Assembly: GCA_023334545.1 (NCBI GenBank)
Contig: JAADVB010000052.1
Span: forward strand, 1-64,000
Direction of reading: 5' to 3'
Length of the DNA: 64,000 nt
Source: Salisapilia sapeloensis
Taxonomy: Eukaryota; Oomycota; Peronosporomycetes; Peronosporales; Salisapiliaceae
In this document: piece after piece, positions 53,435-62,622 of the stretch
How the letters are laid out: each line of letters starts with the position of its first letter
Numbering within the stretch: position 1 is the first letter of the stretch
Position numbers and translations under genes: made by a program
Notes under the pieces: model-generated
What the model was told of the DNA's origin: nothing
Database searches by the model: none
What the model saw: only the letters and a program-made list of their open reading frames with translations

Positions 53435-54466
53435 ATGCAAGTACAGACGCTTGCCTACGCCATCTCCGGAGCCTTCACGCTCCTCTCCATCGTCCTCTCT
53501 GGGTGGCTTATCTGGTCGCACTTGATATACAATCCGTCGCCTAGTATTCGCAAGCATGTGATCCGAATCATCATGATGGTCCCCATCTACGCACTCACAT
53601 CCTACCTCGCACTCGTATTCAACGACCAGGAGCTCCTGTTTGAGACCATTCGAGACTGCTACGAAGCATTTGCACTCTACTCGTTCAATTGCTTCCTCGT
53701 TGAGTCGCTCGGGGGACAGTCCGTCCTGGCGTCCACACTACGATCGAAGCCGCAGGTCGAGCACACCGTTCCCTTTTGTTGTTTCCAGCCATGGACCATG
53801 GGCGGTAAGTTCGTTCGGCTCACGGCCATCGGTATCCTGCAGTACATTCCGACGAAAATCTTCATGTCCATTATCGTCCTCGTCACGTCTCTCGCGGGCG
53901 TCTACGGCGAAGGCGAGTTCATGAACCCGTTCGTATCCTTTGGCTACGTCTCCTTCATCCTGACGATCTCCCAGACATGGGCTCTGTATTGCCTCGTCCT
54001 CTTCTTCTTCGCCACCAAAGAAGAACTGGCACCCGTCCGGCCGCTCCCAAAGTTTCTTGCCATCAAGTGTATCCTCTTCCTAACGTACTGGCAGTCGCTC
54101 ATGATCAGTCTACTAGAAGAGCTCGGTGTCATCTCTGAGAAGTGGCACATTGGCTGCCCCGACTGCTGGGACAGCCAGAAGATTGCTTCGGCCATGAACG
54201 ACTTTGTCATCTGCGTCGAAATGCTGGCGTTCGCGATTGCACATCACTACGCCTTTGCTATCGAAGACTTCTTACGGCCAGTGAACTCGATGATCAATAC
54301 GCCCAACGACAACGTCAAGGCGCCATTGCTCGCCAACTTTATGGACGCGATCAACGTCGCAGACGTATCCAAGGACCTGAAGAACTCTCGGAACGAGATC
54401 TTGACCAAGAAGCAGGCACTCGCAGCCAAGTACGACCAGCTAGAGTCTCCCACGAGCATGTACTAG
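53435..54466 (+). CDS. TMEM184 / organic solute transporter Ost-alpha family membrane protein
   Basis: A 343-residue, single-exon, seven-helix membrane protein. Family signatures are visible: VPIYALTSYLALVF, then RDCYEAFALYSFNCFL, GILQYIPTKI, ALYCLVLFFFATKEELAP and FLAIKCILFLTYWQS. The C-terminal tail is soluble and helical. TMEM184/OSTA proteins are placed in the transporter-opsin-like superfamily; TMEM184 proteins occur in the endomembrane system and vacuole of plants and fungi, with roles that are poorly defined. The stop TAG (54464-54466) shares the palindrome CTAG with the stop of the convergent glycosyltransferase. Confidence 0.9.
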   Translation: MQVQTLAYAISGAFTLLSIVLSGWLIWSHLIYNPSPSIRKHVIRIIMMVPIYALTSYLALVFNDQELLFETIRDCYEAFALYSFNCFLVESLGGQSVLASTLRSKPQVEHTVPFCCFQPWTMGGKFVRLTAIGILQYIPTKIFMSIIVLVTSLAGVYGEGEFMNPFVSFGYVSFILTISQTWALYCLVLFFFATKEELAPVRPLPKFLAIKCILFLTYWQSLMISLLEELGVISEKWHIGCPDCWDSQKIASAMNDFVICVEMLAFAIAHHYAFAIEDFLRPVNSMINTPNDNVKAPLLANFMDAINVADVSKDLKNSRNEILTKKQALAAKYDQLESPTSMY

Positions 54467-55642
54467 GCCGAGAGCACGTTTCTAAAACTTATATAAAAGG
54501 GTGCAACAATTTCGCTTCTATTCAAGTCATATGCAGATACGCCGTAGTAGTACTCGTTAAAGTCTAGCATGAGCGGTGGCTTGACGTAGTGGAAGGACAC
54601 CGTGTCGGGAGCACAGCAGTCGCTCCCGTTCTTCCACCCGATGCCGTAGTGGTCGGAGAACCAATTGTTCTCCTGGTAGATCGACTTAAAGAGTGCATGG
54701 TCGTACGCTTCCGTGTCCATCTCCCGAAAGTAAATTTTCACTGGGTCGTACTGATGGAACCGCTCCCGCTTCTCTGCATCTCGAGTGTCACGAGGTCGGA
54801 CGTTGTGCTGCCGCATGCAGAACGAGATGGCCCAGTCGTCCGGAACTTCCATGTCCGGAAGGCAGTATGGCTCATCGAACGACTGTGCCAGTAGACGTAT
54901 GTACGCCCAGTTCATAGCATACCCTCCGCCTCCTGGTGTGTAGAAGAGCCCGCCCATGCCGATCGTCTCCTTCTTTATTCGCTTCATGATCTTCACGTGC
55001 TCCGGATGCTGGTCTCTAAAAGGATGAAACTTCCGCTCCATTTCCCACCTTTACATACTGTTAGCCTTATTTTTTTTAAGTTTCTTGTACCATGTACCAT
55101 TGAAGCGTCATGCGGTGGCCGAGGATAGTCGGTTCCGATGTTGGGATTTGAGTCACTTCCGGAGACAGTAAAAACTTTTTCAGGTTCTCCATGACCACGA
55201 ACGTATCGTCGTCGCACTTAAAGATCCAGTCAAAGTCACCTTCATCGTACTCTCGAATGAGCGTTCGAACCACCTCTCGATGCTTTTGCCACAAGAGGTC
55301 GTGCAGCGGTGGCGCAGCGATGGGGACTGTCGCGAACTCCTCGTCGTATACGTCGCTCATGAAAACGATTTTGTCACACTTTTTACCCCACGTCTTACGA
55401 ATTGGGCCCACTCGATCGGCGTGGTTTTTGTGATAAGTATTTACCCAGCATAAAACTCGAACACTCTTCTCCTCTTCCTGCGACAGAGGCTGGACGTTCA
55501 CGACGCCCATGGCATGCACATTATCACCAAGACGCTCTTCGAGACTACCCAAGTAATAGTCGCTTGGGATATCCTTCTGACGAAGTGCCCATACGAATGC
55601 AAAATGCAATAGACCGAGCAGCAGTCGCATTGCGCCTGCCAT
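54463..55642 (-). CDS. GT31-type beta-1,3-galactosyltransferase-like protein (C1GALT1-like)
   Basis: A type II Golgi-style glycosyltransferase of about 376 residues from two exons, 55642-55098 and 55048-54463 (49-nt intron). The first ATG in frame at 55642 is followed by a hydrophobic signal anchor (MRLLLGLLHFAFVWAL). The catalytic domain has RKTWGKKCD, the DxD-type metal site in DWIFKCDDDTFVVMENL, and the acceptor-site segment TPGGGGYAMNWAYIRLL. VPDDWAISFCM is the usual ED-type motif of GT31. Overall it most resembles core-1 beta-1,3-galactosyltransferases, which add Gal to O-linked GalNAc; oomycete glycans differ, so the real acceptor is unknown. Its stop codon overlaps the stop of TMEM184 by sharing CTAG. 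Confidence 0.85.
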
Positions 55643-55736
55643 CACGTTTGTCGACAATCACCCTCGTTACGTGTTCGACCGTTCCATTTCATAACGAAAT
55701 CGCATACAAAAACAAGGTTAAACCGATCTTTAAGAG

Positions 55737-56471
55737 ATGGATAGCGATCTGTACGACTGGCAGGATACGTCGTTCAAGGTGCTTGCAATTACGTTTGCTG
55801 GGAGCATTGGGCTCTTTGTTGCTTGCTATGCTGTCATTCATGTGCATGTGAAACGCACATTCGCTCAAAAGCCAAAAAGTCTGCGGTCTACGGCGGACTC
55901 ACGTGAACTCGTCCTGATCAAAAAGCACACCAAAGTGGTGCGACTACTTGCACTGCTTTCATTCGCTCTGCAATGCCAACTCCTTCGCTTCGCCAAGTCG
56001 AGTACAGCAGAAGGTGCAAGAATGGCGTTTATGCGCACATTGTATCGCCCTGCCGGTGGTATCTGCATCCACTTCCTAGGCTTTGCCACGAACTCTCACT
56101 CCATCTATCGAGTCGTATATGCCGTCTTAAGTGGCCTGTACCTGGTCATTGACTGCATCGATGATGTCAATATCGCTATGCAGATGCATTGCATGAACAT
56201 GGAAGCCTTGACTTGTGGTAGTGAAGGCGTCTCCAACTACTCTCTTTCTGAACTACGCATACTTCATTACCGAAACCTCTTCAGTCTAATGCTCTACCCA
56301 TGGTTACTGCTTGAGCTCGGTCTGCTCATCCAATCCATCGGTCTCGTTCATTCACAGTATTCCAACCGCCAACTTTCCATCTCACGACCCTCCTACAATC
56401 TTCGAGCCGCTCTTGCAACTTACTATCCTTCCAAACGAATGGAGCGTCCTCAGTACTTTCGATCGTCTTGA
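55737..56471 (+). CDS. Unrecognised multi-pass membrane protein
   Basis: A single-exon 244-residue protein with about four to five hydrophobic helices. The clearest are FKVLAITFAGSIGLFVACYA (residues 13-32), VVRLLALLSFALQCQLL, IYRVVYAVLSGLYLVI and FSLMLYPWLLLELGLLIQSI. The loops are basic and the C-terminal tail (about 35 residues) is Arg/Ser/Tyr-rich. An ATG with A at -3 (AAGAGATGG) and the sustained hydrophobic pattern support a real gene. No family was recognised. It is divergent from the glycosyltransferase with about 95 nt between starts. Confidence 0.65.
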   Translation: MDSDLYDWQDTSFKVLAITFAGSIGLFVACYAVIHVHVKRTFAQKPKSLRSTADSRELVLIKKHTKVVRLLALLSFALQCQLLRFAKSSTAEGARMAFMRTLYRPAGGICIHFLGFATNSHSIYRVVYAVLSGLYLVIDCIDDVNIAMQMHCMNMEALTCGSEGVSNYSLSELRILHYRNLFSLMLYPWLLLELGLLIQSIGLVHSQYSNRQLSISRPSYNLRAALATYYPSKRMERPQYFRSS

Positions 56472-56599
56472 AAAACTCCAAGCACTGCACAAGAGGGCCC
56501 GAACGCCAAGTTACTACGTGTTGATAAAATGATAGAACCAGTTGTGTTTATTTTTACACCAAGAAACGTGTTCGAAGCAGTTTTATCCTTGCTTAGAGT

Positions 56600-58121
56600 A
56601 TGTCGGAGACCACGGCTGCTGCTGCCACCGTCAGCATCAAACCTTCCCATCATGCACCTCGAAAACGCTTCCATGTCCAGCTAGATCCCTCCAATCCTGT
56701 CGAAGTGAGCTTGAAAGAGCTACAGCTACAGCAACAGCAGTCCACGGGCACTGCTGACAGCACACCTCCATCAACTACCCCGGACGACCAGCCACCAACT
56801 GCCTCGCCTCCAGTTGAAGCTTCTAGTGGCAGTGAACAGAACAGTTCTGCCAAAGTTGTACCGGAACTGGAGCCTCGTTACTCTCGATACAACATCATCG
56901 AGCGTCTTGAAAAGCGCTATGGCGGTGGTGTCGTTGCCTCCTCGACCGACAACGGGGCTGCACAAGTAGACGGGATGTTCCATCGGACGGAAGATGATGA
57001 TTTGTATGACTCGGAGGACTCGTTTATCGACGACGAAGAGTTGCACCAGAACATCGAAGAGCTGCATGGCGAAACGCAGGTGCAGACAAAGCACTCTGGC
57101 TTCTTCGTGAATGCAGGCGACGAGATCGAGACATTCCAGAACAAGAAGGACGATAGTGAAAGTGGCAATAAGCTAGGCAAAGTAGGAGAGTCGTCAAGAG
57201 CAGTGAAGAATTTCCTGGATGAATGGTCGGATGCTGCAGCCGAGTGGCAGCCATCTCAGGAAGTGCTAGATCGCTTACAGGAGCTCCGAGAAGCTGCTCT
57301 CGAACGTAAGTACCTAGCAATTACTATGTATGCACCATCCACAAAGAACTCATTGTAAAAATGCACTAGTGACAAAGACAAGTCCATTTACAAAGGTATT
57401 CCCTCGATCCCTCGATGACACGTTAAGAGCAGTCGACAAGGTCGTCGTCGACTCCCATCCGAATCGGTGGCGAGTCAACGGGTATTTTGCGACTCTCATG
57501 ACCTTCCTCCCGTTCACCAAGCAGTACTTGAAGACCAACATGCTCCGGTTGGAAGCTCGAGACAACGCCAGGTCCGTCAAGGATGAAGTGGAGAAGCTCA
57601 TCACAGCCTTTGCAGACGACCTACCGACGTACATTAGCCAAGCTCAGAGCACAGAGCCGAATGGGATCAAAGAGGAGTTGGCACAGAACAAAGAGCTAGG
57701 ACAGAAACTGCATGCGATCCTGACGCTCCATGATGAGTGGGTCGTGAAAGAAAACGAGTTCCGGCCATTGCTCAAGAATGAAGACAAGAAGAACATGCCG
57801 GAGCAAGAGTACGCACAGCTGAACGCACGACAGGAACGCAATCGGATCCTCAGTCGACTCGTCACGCTCTTCCCGCAAGGCCACATGGACGTGTCGGCGC
57901 TACGTCGGCTGCATAAACTCGTAAAGCCCAAGCAGACGAAGAAAAAGACACCAACAGCACCCTCTACACAAAAGCCTAAAACAACCGTGACCCCACCAAC
58001 AAAGAAGAGCACAGTCTCATCCACAAGTCAATCTCCTTCATCTGTGAAGCGGCCTATACGAGCGTTCAAGTCTCGCGCCATGGACGAGTCTCCAGCCTTT
58101 AACGAGAACGATTTTGAGTAG
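56600..58121 (+). CDS. UBN: Ubinuclein/HPC2-type subunit of the HIRA histone chaperone
   Basis: A 485-residue nuclear protein from two exons, 56600-57305 and 57370-58121 (64-nt intron). The Hpc2-related domain is clear at about residues 95-180: RYSRYNIIERLEKRYGGG, then DDDLYDSEDSFIDDEEL and TKHSGFFVNAGDEIE. In animals and fungi this segment binds histone H3.3/H4 for replication-independent deposition with HIRA. The second exon carries a helical middle domain (RWRVNGYFATLMTFLPFTKQ), comparable to the ubinuclein middle domain, and a Lys/Ser/Thr/Pro-rich tail. It is shorter than animal UBN1/2 (over 1,000 residues). SPT16, another histone chaperone, lies 3.3 kb upstream on the same strand. Confidence 0.88.
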
Positions 58122-58152
58122 CCTATTTCCCAACAACAGTCTCTTTTTTTTC

Positions 58153-60531
58153 TTATGTCTCTTTATCAATGCGGTCGAACACCATGACCATCTCACAGTG
58201 AGGCGTGTGGGGGAACATGTCCACAGGCATCGCGCCGACAGGTCGGAACGCCGTACCTGTGACGGCCTTAGTGCCTGGTCCACACAGCACCGTCGCATCC
58301 TCTATCAGCGACTTGGTCGGGTTGCACGACACGTACACGATCCTCTCCACCGGAGCACACGCCCGTAGAGAACGTAGCACTTGGTGGTGCAGTCCAGCTC
58401 GAGGTGGGTCGACGATAGCCACGACCTTTGTCAGATCCTTTTCGTCCTCCTCCTTGCCTCTCAGTAGTCCCTTCATCACGTCCTCAGCCTTGGAGTTGAT
58501 AAAGTGGGCATTGTCCACCTTGTTCAGAGCAGCATTCGCCTCTGCATCTGTCGTCGCGGCCGTCGACAGCTCAATTCCGACGACCTTCCCGCACTTTTCA
58601 GCGGCACACAGGCCAATAGTTCCTGTTCCGCAGCAGACGTCGTACAAGAGTGTCTTGTCATCCAGCTTAGCCTGATCCTTCACGAGCGAGTAAAGGACCT
58701 CGGCGCCTGGCGTGTTCACCTGGAAGAAGGCGTTGGGAGATACTCGGAAGCGCATGCCGAGCATCTCTTCCATGATGCTGTCTTCTCCAAAGAGTTTTGT
58801 CACTGGGTCACTTTCGCTCGCGACAGAGATGCCAGCGTACTCTTGAACGTACAGCGATGTCACCTTCACGCCACAAGCGTCTGGATCATTAAATGTCGTA
58901 GCCAGTACCCGGCGTAGTTCATCAGAAGACCCGTCCTCTTCCAATTCAGCAGGGTTCAGCTGGACCATGAGCATCAGATCCTGCGTGCGAGCGCTATATC
59001 TCGCTGTGAGCATGCGCCACACGCCCGTCTTCTTTTCTACGCTGTACACAGGCCACGAGGAGTCTCGAATCAGCTTCTGCAATGCCGCACAAGCTTTCTT
59101 CATCGCATCTGGAACGTTAATACATCCGTCCGGACTGTTGACGACCACTGAGCCTTCTTTAAACAGTCCCAGTCGGAAGCCAACACATGCTTCCCCCGCT
59201 TCATCCTTCCCGATGGTGAACTCACACTTGTTCCGGTACTCTTCTGTCATAGGCGAACCTCTGATCGGATCCAGAGGACAGCAGAGACCCTTGTGACTCG
59301 CCATGCCAACGACATCCTTCCCTTTCAAAGGCACCTTTCGATCAATAGTGTACTCGCTGTTCACATACGAGACGGCATCAGACGTCAACAAGAGGATCTG
59401 AGCGTGGTGCGAAGCCATTCCCTTCACCTCCGTGATACCAGCATCTCCCACTCTACTTTCGCTAAAGGACAGAACGCAACTGCTGTCGAATTCGCCTCCT
59501 TTGGGAAGGCTCGCATACTTCCATTCGTTCGTCTCTGGAGCGTAAGCGTACAGAGCCATGTCATGGATGCCAATGAGTCGAGCACCATCCACCTGTGCGA
59601 TGCGAGTCCAGTCTCCAGTTGCATACTGGCCTTCTCCCGTTTGCCAGTAGATGTCACCCTTGTCCGTACAGCACAGAAGATTGCCCTTCAGAGACGCTAG
59701 GCTAGTGATCTTTGCATCCTTCGGACCGTCGCAAATCTTCTGCCAGCTTGTGCCGGACGAACTCCGGCGCAAGAGGTAGATGGCGTCGCCTCCACAGCAG
59801 GCAGCCAGCTCTCCTCCGAACGAAATAAGGTCCACTGCATTCGACACGGACGTCACTTGTTTCCATTCACTGTCCACGTCGGCTTCATGCGTTCGCTCGA
59901 GTATCATGCCATCCTCCACGATAAACAGAGAGCCGTGACTTTCCAACCACTCTGGAACGTACTGCTTCTTCACAATCTCTTGTTCTCCACTGTTCTTACT
60001 ACGCTTCATCGCCTCAACTTTAGCTCGCTTCTCTTTCTTTGTAAAAGCTGCACGAGCTTTTCGAACGAAACGCACAAGCACTTTCTTCATCTCATTCTCT
60101 TTCCGCTCTAATTGAGTCTCATATGGTACGTTCGCCCATGGGGTCACAGCATCCTCTGCCTCAGCTGCTACGCTGGTCTCCTCCGCCTTCTCCTCTTTAT
60201 TGTTGTCACCATCCTGATCGTCACGACGACGCTTTCGAGAGCGTTTATTATCCTTCTTCGGCAGTGCATCACTGACATCCAATGGCTCTCCATTCCACGT
60301 CAACTGAGCCAGTAGAGATTTGGCATTCTCACGCTGTTCCTTCGACTCAAAGTGGATAAAGCCAAAGGAGAGCTGGCGAGCCTTTTGGACTTTCACAAAC
60401 GGAACTTCGTGTTTGCTCAGAAACTCCTCCATGACTTTTGAGGTCTTCCATTGACCATAATTGAGTACAATAACCTTGATTTCCTCCTTCTCGGTGCTAG
60501 AAATCGTCTCTGCTACATCCGTCGACGCCAT
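58153..60531 (-). CDS. TRMT2A: tRNA (uracil-5-)-methyltransferase TRMT2A with inserted repeat domain
   Basis: A single-exon, 792-residue SAM-dependent methyltransferase that makes m5U54 in tRNA (TrmA/Trm2 family). The N-terminal RRM-like domain (about 18-95, with SFGFIHFESKEQRENAKSL) and the segment TPWANVPYETQLERK match TRMT2A. The catalytic domain resumes at CCPLDPIRGSP (417-427) and EYRNKCEF. It has LYDVCCGTGTIGL for SAM binding, VDPPRAGLH, the catalytic Cys in YVSCNP and the C-terminal general-base Glu in HCEM. Between about residues 198 and 412 is an extra region absent from animal TRMT2A. It reads as about five repeats of about 41 residues, each with a hydrophobic strand and a W/K-containing strand (for example EWKQVTSV, SWQKICDG, DWTRIAQV, EWKYASLP), suggesting a small beta-propeller. 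There is no frame break, so this is a true insertion. Confidence 0.92.
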   Translation of the reverse strand: MASTDVAETISSTEKEEIKVIVLNYGQWKTSKVMEEFLSKHEVPFVKVQKARQLSFGFIHFESKEQRENAKSLLAQLTWNGEPLDVSDALPKKDNKRSRKRRRDDQDGDNNKEEKAEETSVAAEAEDAVTPWANVPYETQLERKENEMKKVLVRFVRKARAAFTKKEKRAKVEAMKRSKNSGEQEIVKKQYVPEWLESHGSLFIVEDGMILERTHEADVDSEWKQVTSVSNAVDLISFGGELAACCGGDAIYLLRRSSSGTSWQKICDGPKDAKITSLASLKGNLLCCTDKGDIYWQTGEGQYATGDWTRIAQVDGARLIGIHDMALYAYAPETNEWKYASLPKGGEFDSSCVLSFSESRVGDAGITEVKGMASHHAQILLLTSDAVSYVNSEYTIDRKVPLKGKDVVGMASHKGLCCPLDPIRGSPMTEEYRNKCEFTIGKDEAGEACVGFRLGLFKEGSVVVNSPDGCINVPDAMKKACAALQKLIRDSSWPVYSVEKKTGVWRMLTARYSARTQDLMLMVQLNPAELEEDGSSDELRRVLATTFNDPDACGVKVTSLYVQEYAGISVASESDPVTKLFGEDSIMEEMLGMRFRVSPNAFFQVNTPGAEVLYSLVKDQAKLDDKTLLYDVCCGTGTIGLCAAEKCGKVVGIELSTAATTDAEANAALNKVDNAHFINSKAEDVMKGLLRGKEEDEKDLTKVVAIVDPPRAGLHHQVLRSLRACAPVERIVYVSCNPTKSLIEDATVLCGPGTKAVTGTAFRPVGAMPVDMFPHTPHCEMVMVFDRIDKET

Positions 60532-60581
60532 TGCCAGCGTCTCCAGTCAATTTTGATGGTTTTGTTGCTCTGTTCTTCCAA

Positions 60582-60625
60582 ATGATTGGTGAAAATTAAA
60601 TTGTAGAGTATATGATTGGTGAAAA
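60582..60625. promoter_or_regulatory. Two direct repeats carrying CCAAT boxes in a divergent promoter
   Basis: ATGATTGGTGAAAA occurs at 60582-60595 and again at 60612-60625, exactly 30 bp apart, between the divergent TRMT2A and MMADHC genes. Each copy holds an inverted CCAAT box (ATTGG). The second copy includes the ATG at 60612, which argues that MMADHC translation really begins downstream. Confidence 0.4.
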
Positions 60626-61302
60626 AGAGTCAACACGATCAAAAGGCATTGCTATGATGGCGAGTCCGACGACGGAGACAGCGACGCCGAGGCGCATGGA
60701 GCCCTTGCTACGACCTACGAGTATCCAAGAGGACTTTGAAGTTTCTGTGCATGAGTGCCCGAAAATAATGATGCGAGAAGTAAAGCACGTATTCCCAGAC
60801 CGCTTCACGTCGAAGCCTTATCCTCCTGTCATCGCAGTCGTGACCTGCCAGCGAGCTCGAATGGACTTAAGCAACTTCGGTGAAGAAGCTGATAAAGAGA
60901 AGGACAGGTTGCTGGAGTCATTCGTGGACTTTGCTCAGCATGTTACCAAAGAGCTTCAGAAACTTGACCACTGGGCAGACTTTATCGATCCTTGCTCTGG
61001 TCTACCGGTACGTATCTATGCTTGCTATCTTACCACGTTCATACAATCGTGTTCTTAAGTGTACTTTTATGTAATGACTCTAGATGCTGACACCGCAGTC
61101 GAACAAAGTGTACAGCGAAGTGGATGGGGTGGAGTTACTCCTTCGGTATCGATGTCTTAGCGCAGGCATGTGCAAGATTCTACTGCATCCAACATGGGGA
61201 GCAGCAGTCTATCCTGCCTCCCTATTCACCACTGCTCCCTTTGATGCTGTTCAGCAGGCCATTCACAGCTACCGTCCTACCAACCCAGACGTCTCTGAAT
61301 GA
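60612..61302 (+). CDS. MMADHC: MMADHC-like cobalamin trafficking protein (CblD)
   Basis: A B12 chaperone from two exons, 60612-61007 and 61084-61302 (76-nt intron, phase 0). The full frame is 204 residues; starting at the ATG at 60654 gives 190. MMADHC works with MMACHC to route cobalamin to methionine synthase in the cytosol and methylmalonyl-CoA mutase in mitochondria. Family segments: VIAVVTCQRARMDLS, then EKDRLLESFVDFAQHVTKEL, HWADFIDPCSGLP, CKILLHPTWGAAVYPASLFT. The N-terminal leader is shorter than in human (296 residues) and lacks a clear transit peptide. Where human has two adjacent Cys before KVIRH, this protein has Met-Cys (GMCKILLH). Confidence 0.85.
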
Positions 61303-61552
61303 GACTTGCACTGCATCTAGTTAGCCTACTCACCCATCCTCTTGTCTAGTATAGATACTACCCAGGATATAAAGCCTATGCTACCCAATATACATCCAAA
61401 TTCAAGAAAACCCATTTAGCATCATTGGTCAAAGTTACAACAAATTCATGATATGATGATACATTTCGAAAATGTAGCGAATCAATTTGCGTATATAGTT
61501 AGAAACGTCGCAGTTTATAGACAACCAATTCGAGCACCAAACGATTAGAGTC

Positions 61553-62559
61553 ATGTCGAGCGGCTTTCGTGTACGATCCCACTGCATTTACTCCTTCCCT
61601 GACGTATGGAGCATATGAGATACTAAACGCTGGATTTATTTTCACAGGGAACGAGCTTGGAACAGGACAACCGCTTCGTGAATAATGACAAGAAGCTCAT
61701 GGCCAAGATGACGTTCCCCGACAGCTTTCGCCAACGAGTAAATTTTAAAAAAGTCAAAGTGGAGGTCGTGCACAATTGGGTAGCTGAACGAATTACCAAA
61801 ATCCTTGGCTTTGAAGATGAAATTGTGATCTCCATGATCAATAACATGCTCGATGCAGCTGCCGAGGGAGAGTCTCTCGATCCTCGTCAGCTGCAAATTC
61901 AAGTCACAGGCTTTTTAGAAAAAGACGCCGCAGCCTTTTGCAAAGAGCTGTGGGAGCTACTGCTTAGTGCACAGGAGAATCCAACGGGCATTCCGACATC
62001 TATACTAGAAAAGAAGAAACAAGAGCTCGAGAAAATCGCCAAAGAAAAGCAAGATCTTAAGACTGCAATTGAAAAGAACCAACGAAACTCTCGATTCAGT
62101 GAAAGAAAAGAAAATCACGGGGTGAAACCTCGAAAAAGTCGCTTCCACAGCTCCAAAGAGGATAGCAGCAATGATCGTCCTGCTAGACCGCATCAAGACA
62201 AGTCACGCTCTCGATCCAGAACACCTCCTCGACGCCGCCGTAGATCTCGTTCGGATAGCCCCCCTCGACGCCGGCGAAACAGGTAAGCCCATAAGCTAGC
62301 TGACAAGTAAACATATGGCTGATAAAGATATTCTAGATCTCGCTCGGACTCTTGGGGTCGACGTCCTCGTCGACATTCTCCTTCCAGCTCTCGGTCTCGG
62401 TCTCGATCTCGCTCTCGCTCGCGTTCCCGAGGCCGTCGTCGACCTCGATCCGCATCAAGCTCTCGATCTCGCTCTCGAGGGCGTTCCAGCAGGTAACATC
62501 TACTTAATCTGTCCAAAAAGACAAGAAATGACGGGAACTATTGTAGAAGCCGAGACTAG
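61553..62559 (+). CDS. SRRM1: SRRM1-like (SRm160) PWI-domain splicing coactivator
   Basis: A 273-residue SR-related protein from four exons: 61553-61570, 61648-62282, 62337-62492 and 62547-62559 (introns 77, 54 and 54 nt). The first exon encodes only MSSGFR and the last only SRD; the joined N-terminus MSSGFRGTSLEQDNRF matches SRRM1. The PWI domain, which binds nucleic acid, is about residues 30-115 (VHNWVAERITKILGFEDEIV, then LQIQVTGFLEKDAAAFCKEL and LLLSAQENPTGIP). A Lys/Glu helix follows, then an RS domain (RSRSRTPPRRRRRSRSDSPP, then SRSRSRSR repeats). Much shorter than human SRRM1 (over 900 residues), which has a far longer RS tail. It probably bridges SR proteins and the exon-junction/splicing machinery. 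Confidence 0.88.
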
Positions 62560-62622
62560 TCCGAAACACTTCAAGCCAGGATGGAATACAATGCATTTGT
62601 TCCTAAAAAGTCGCTTATGTGA

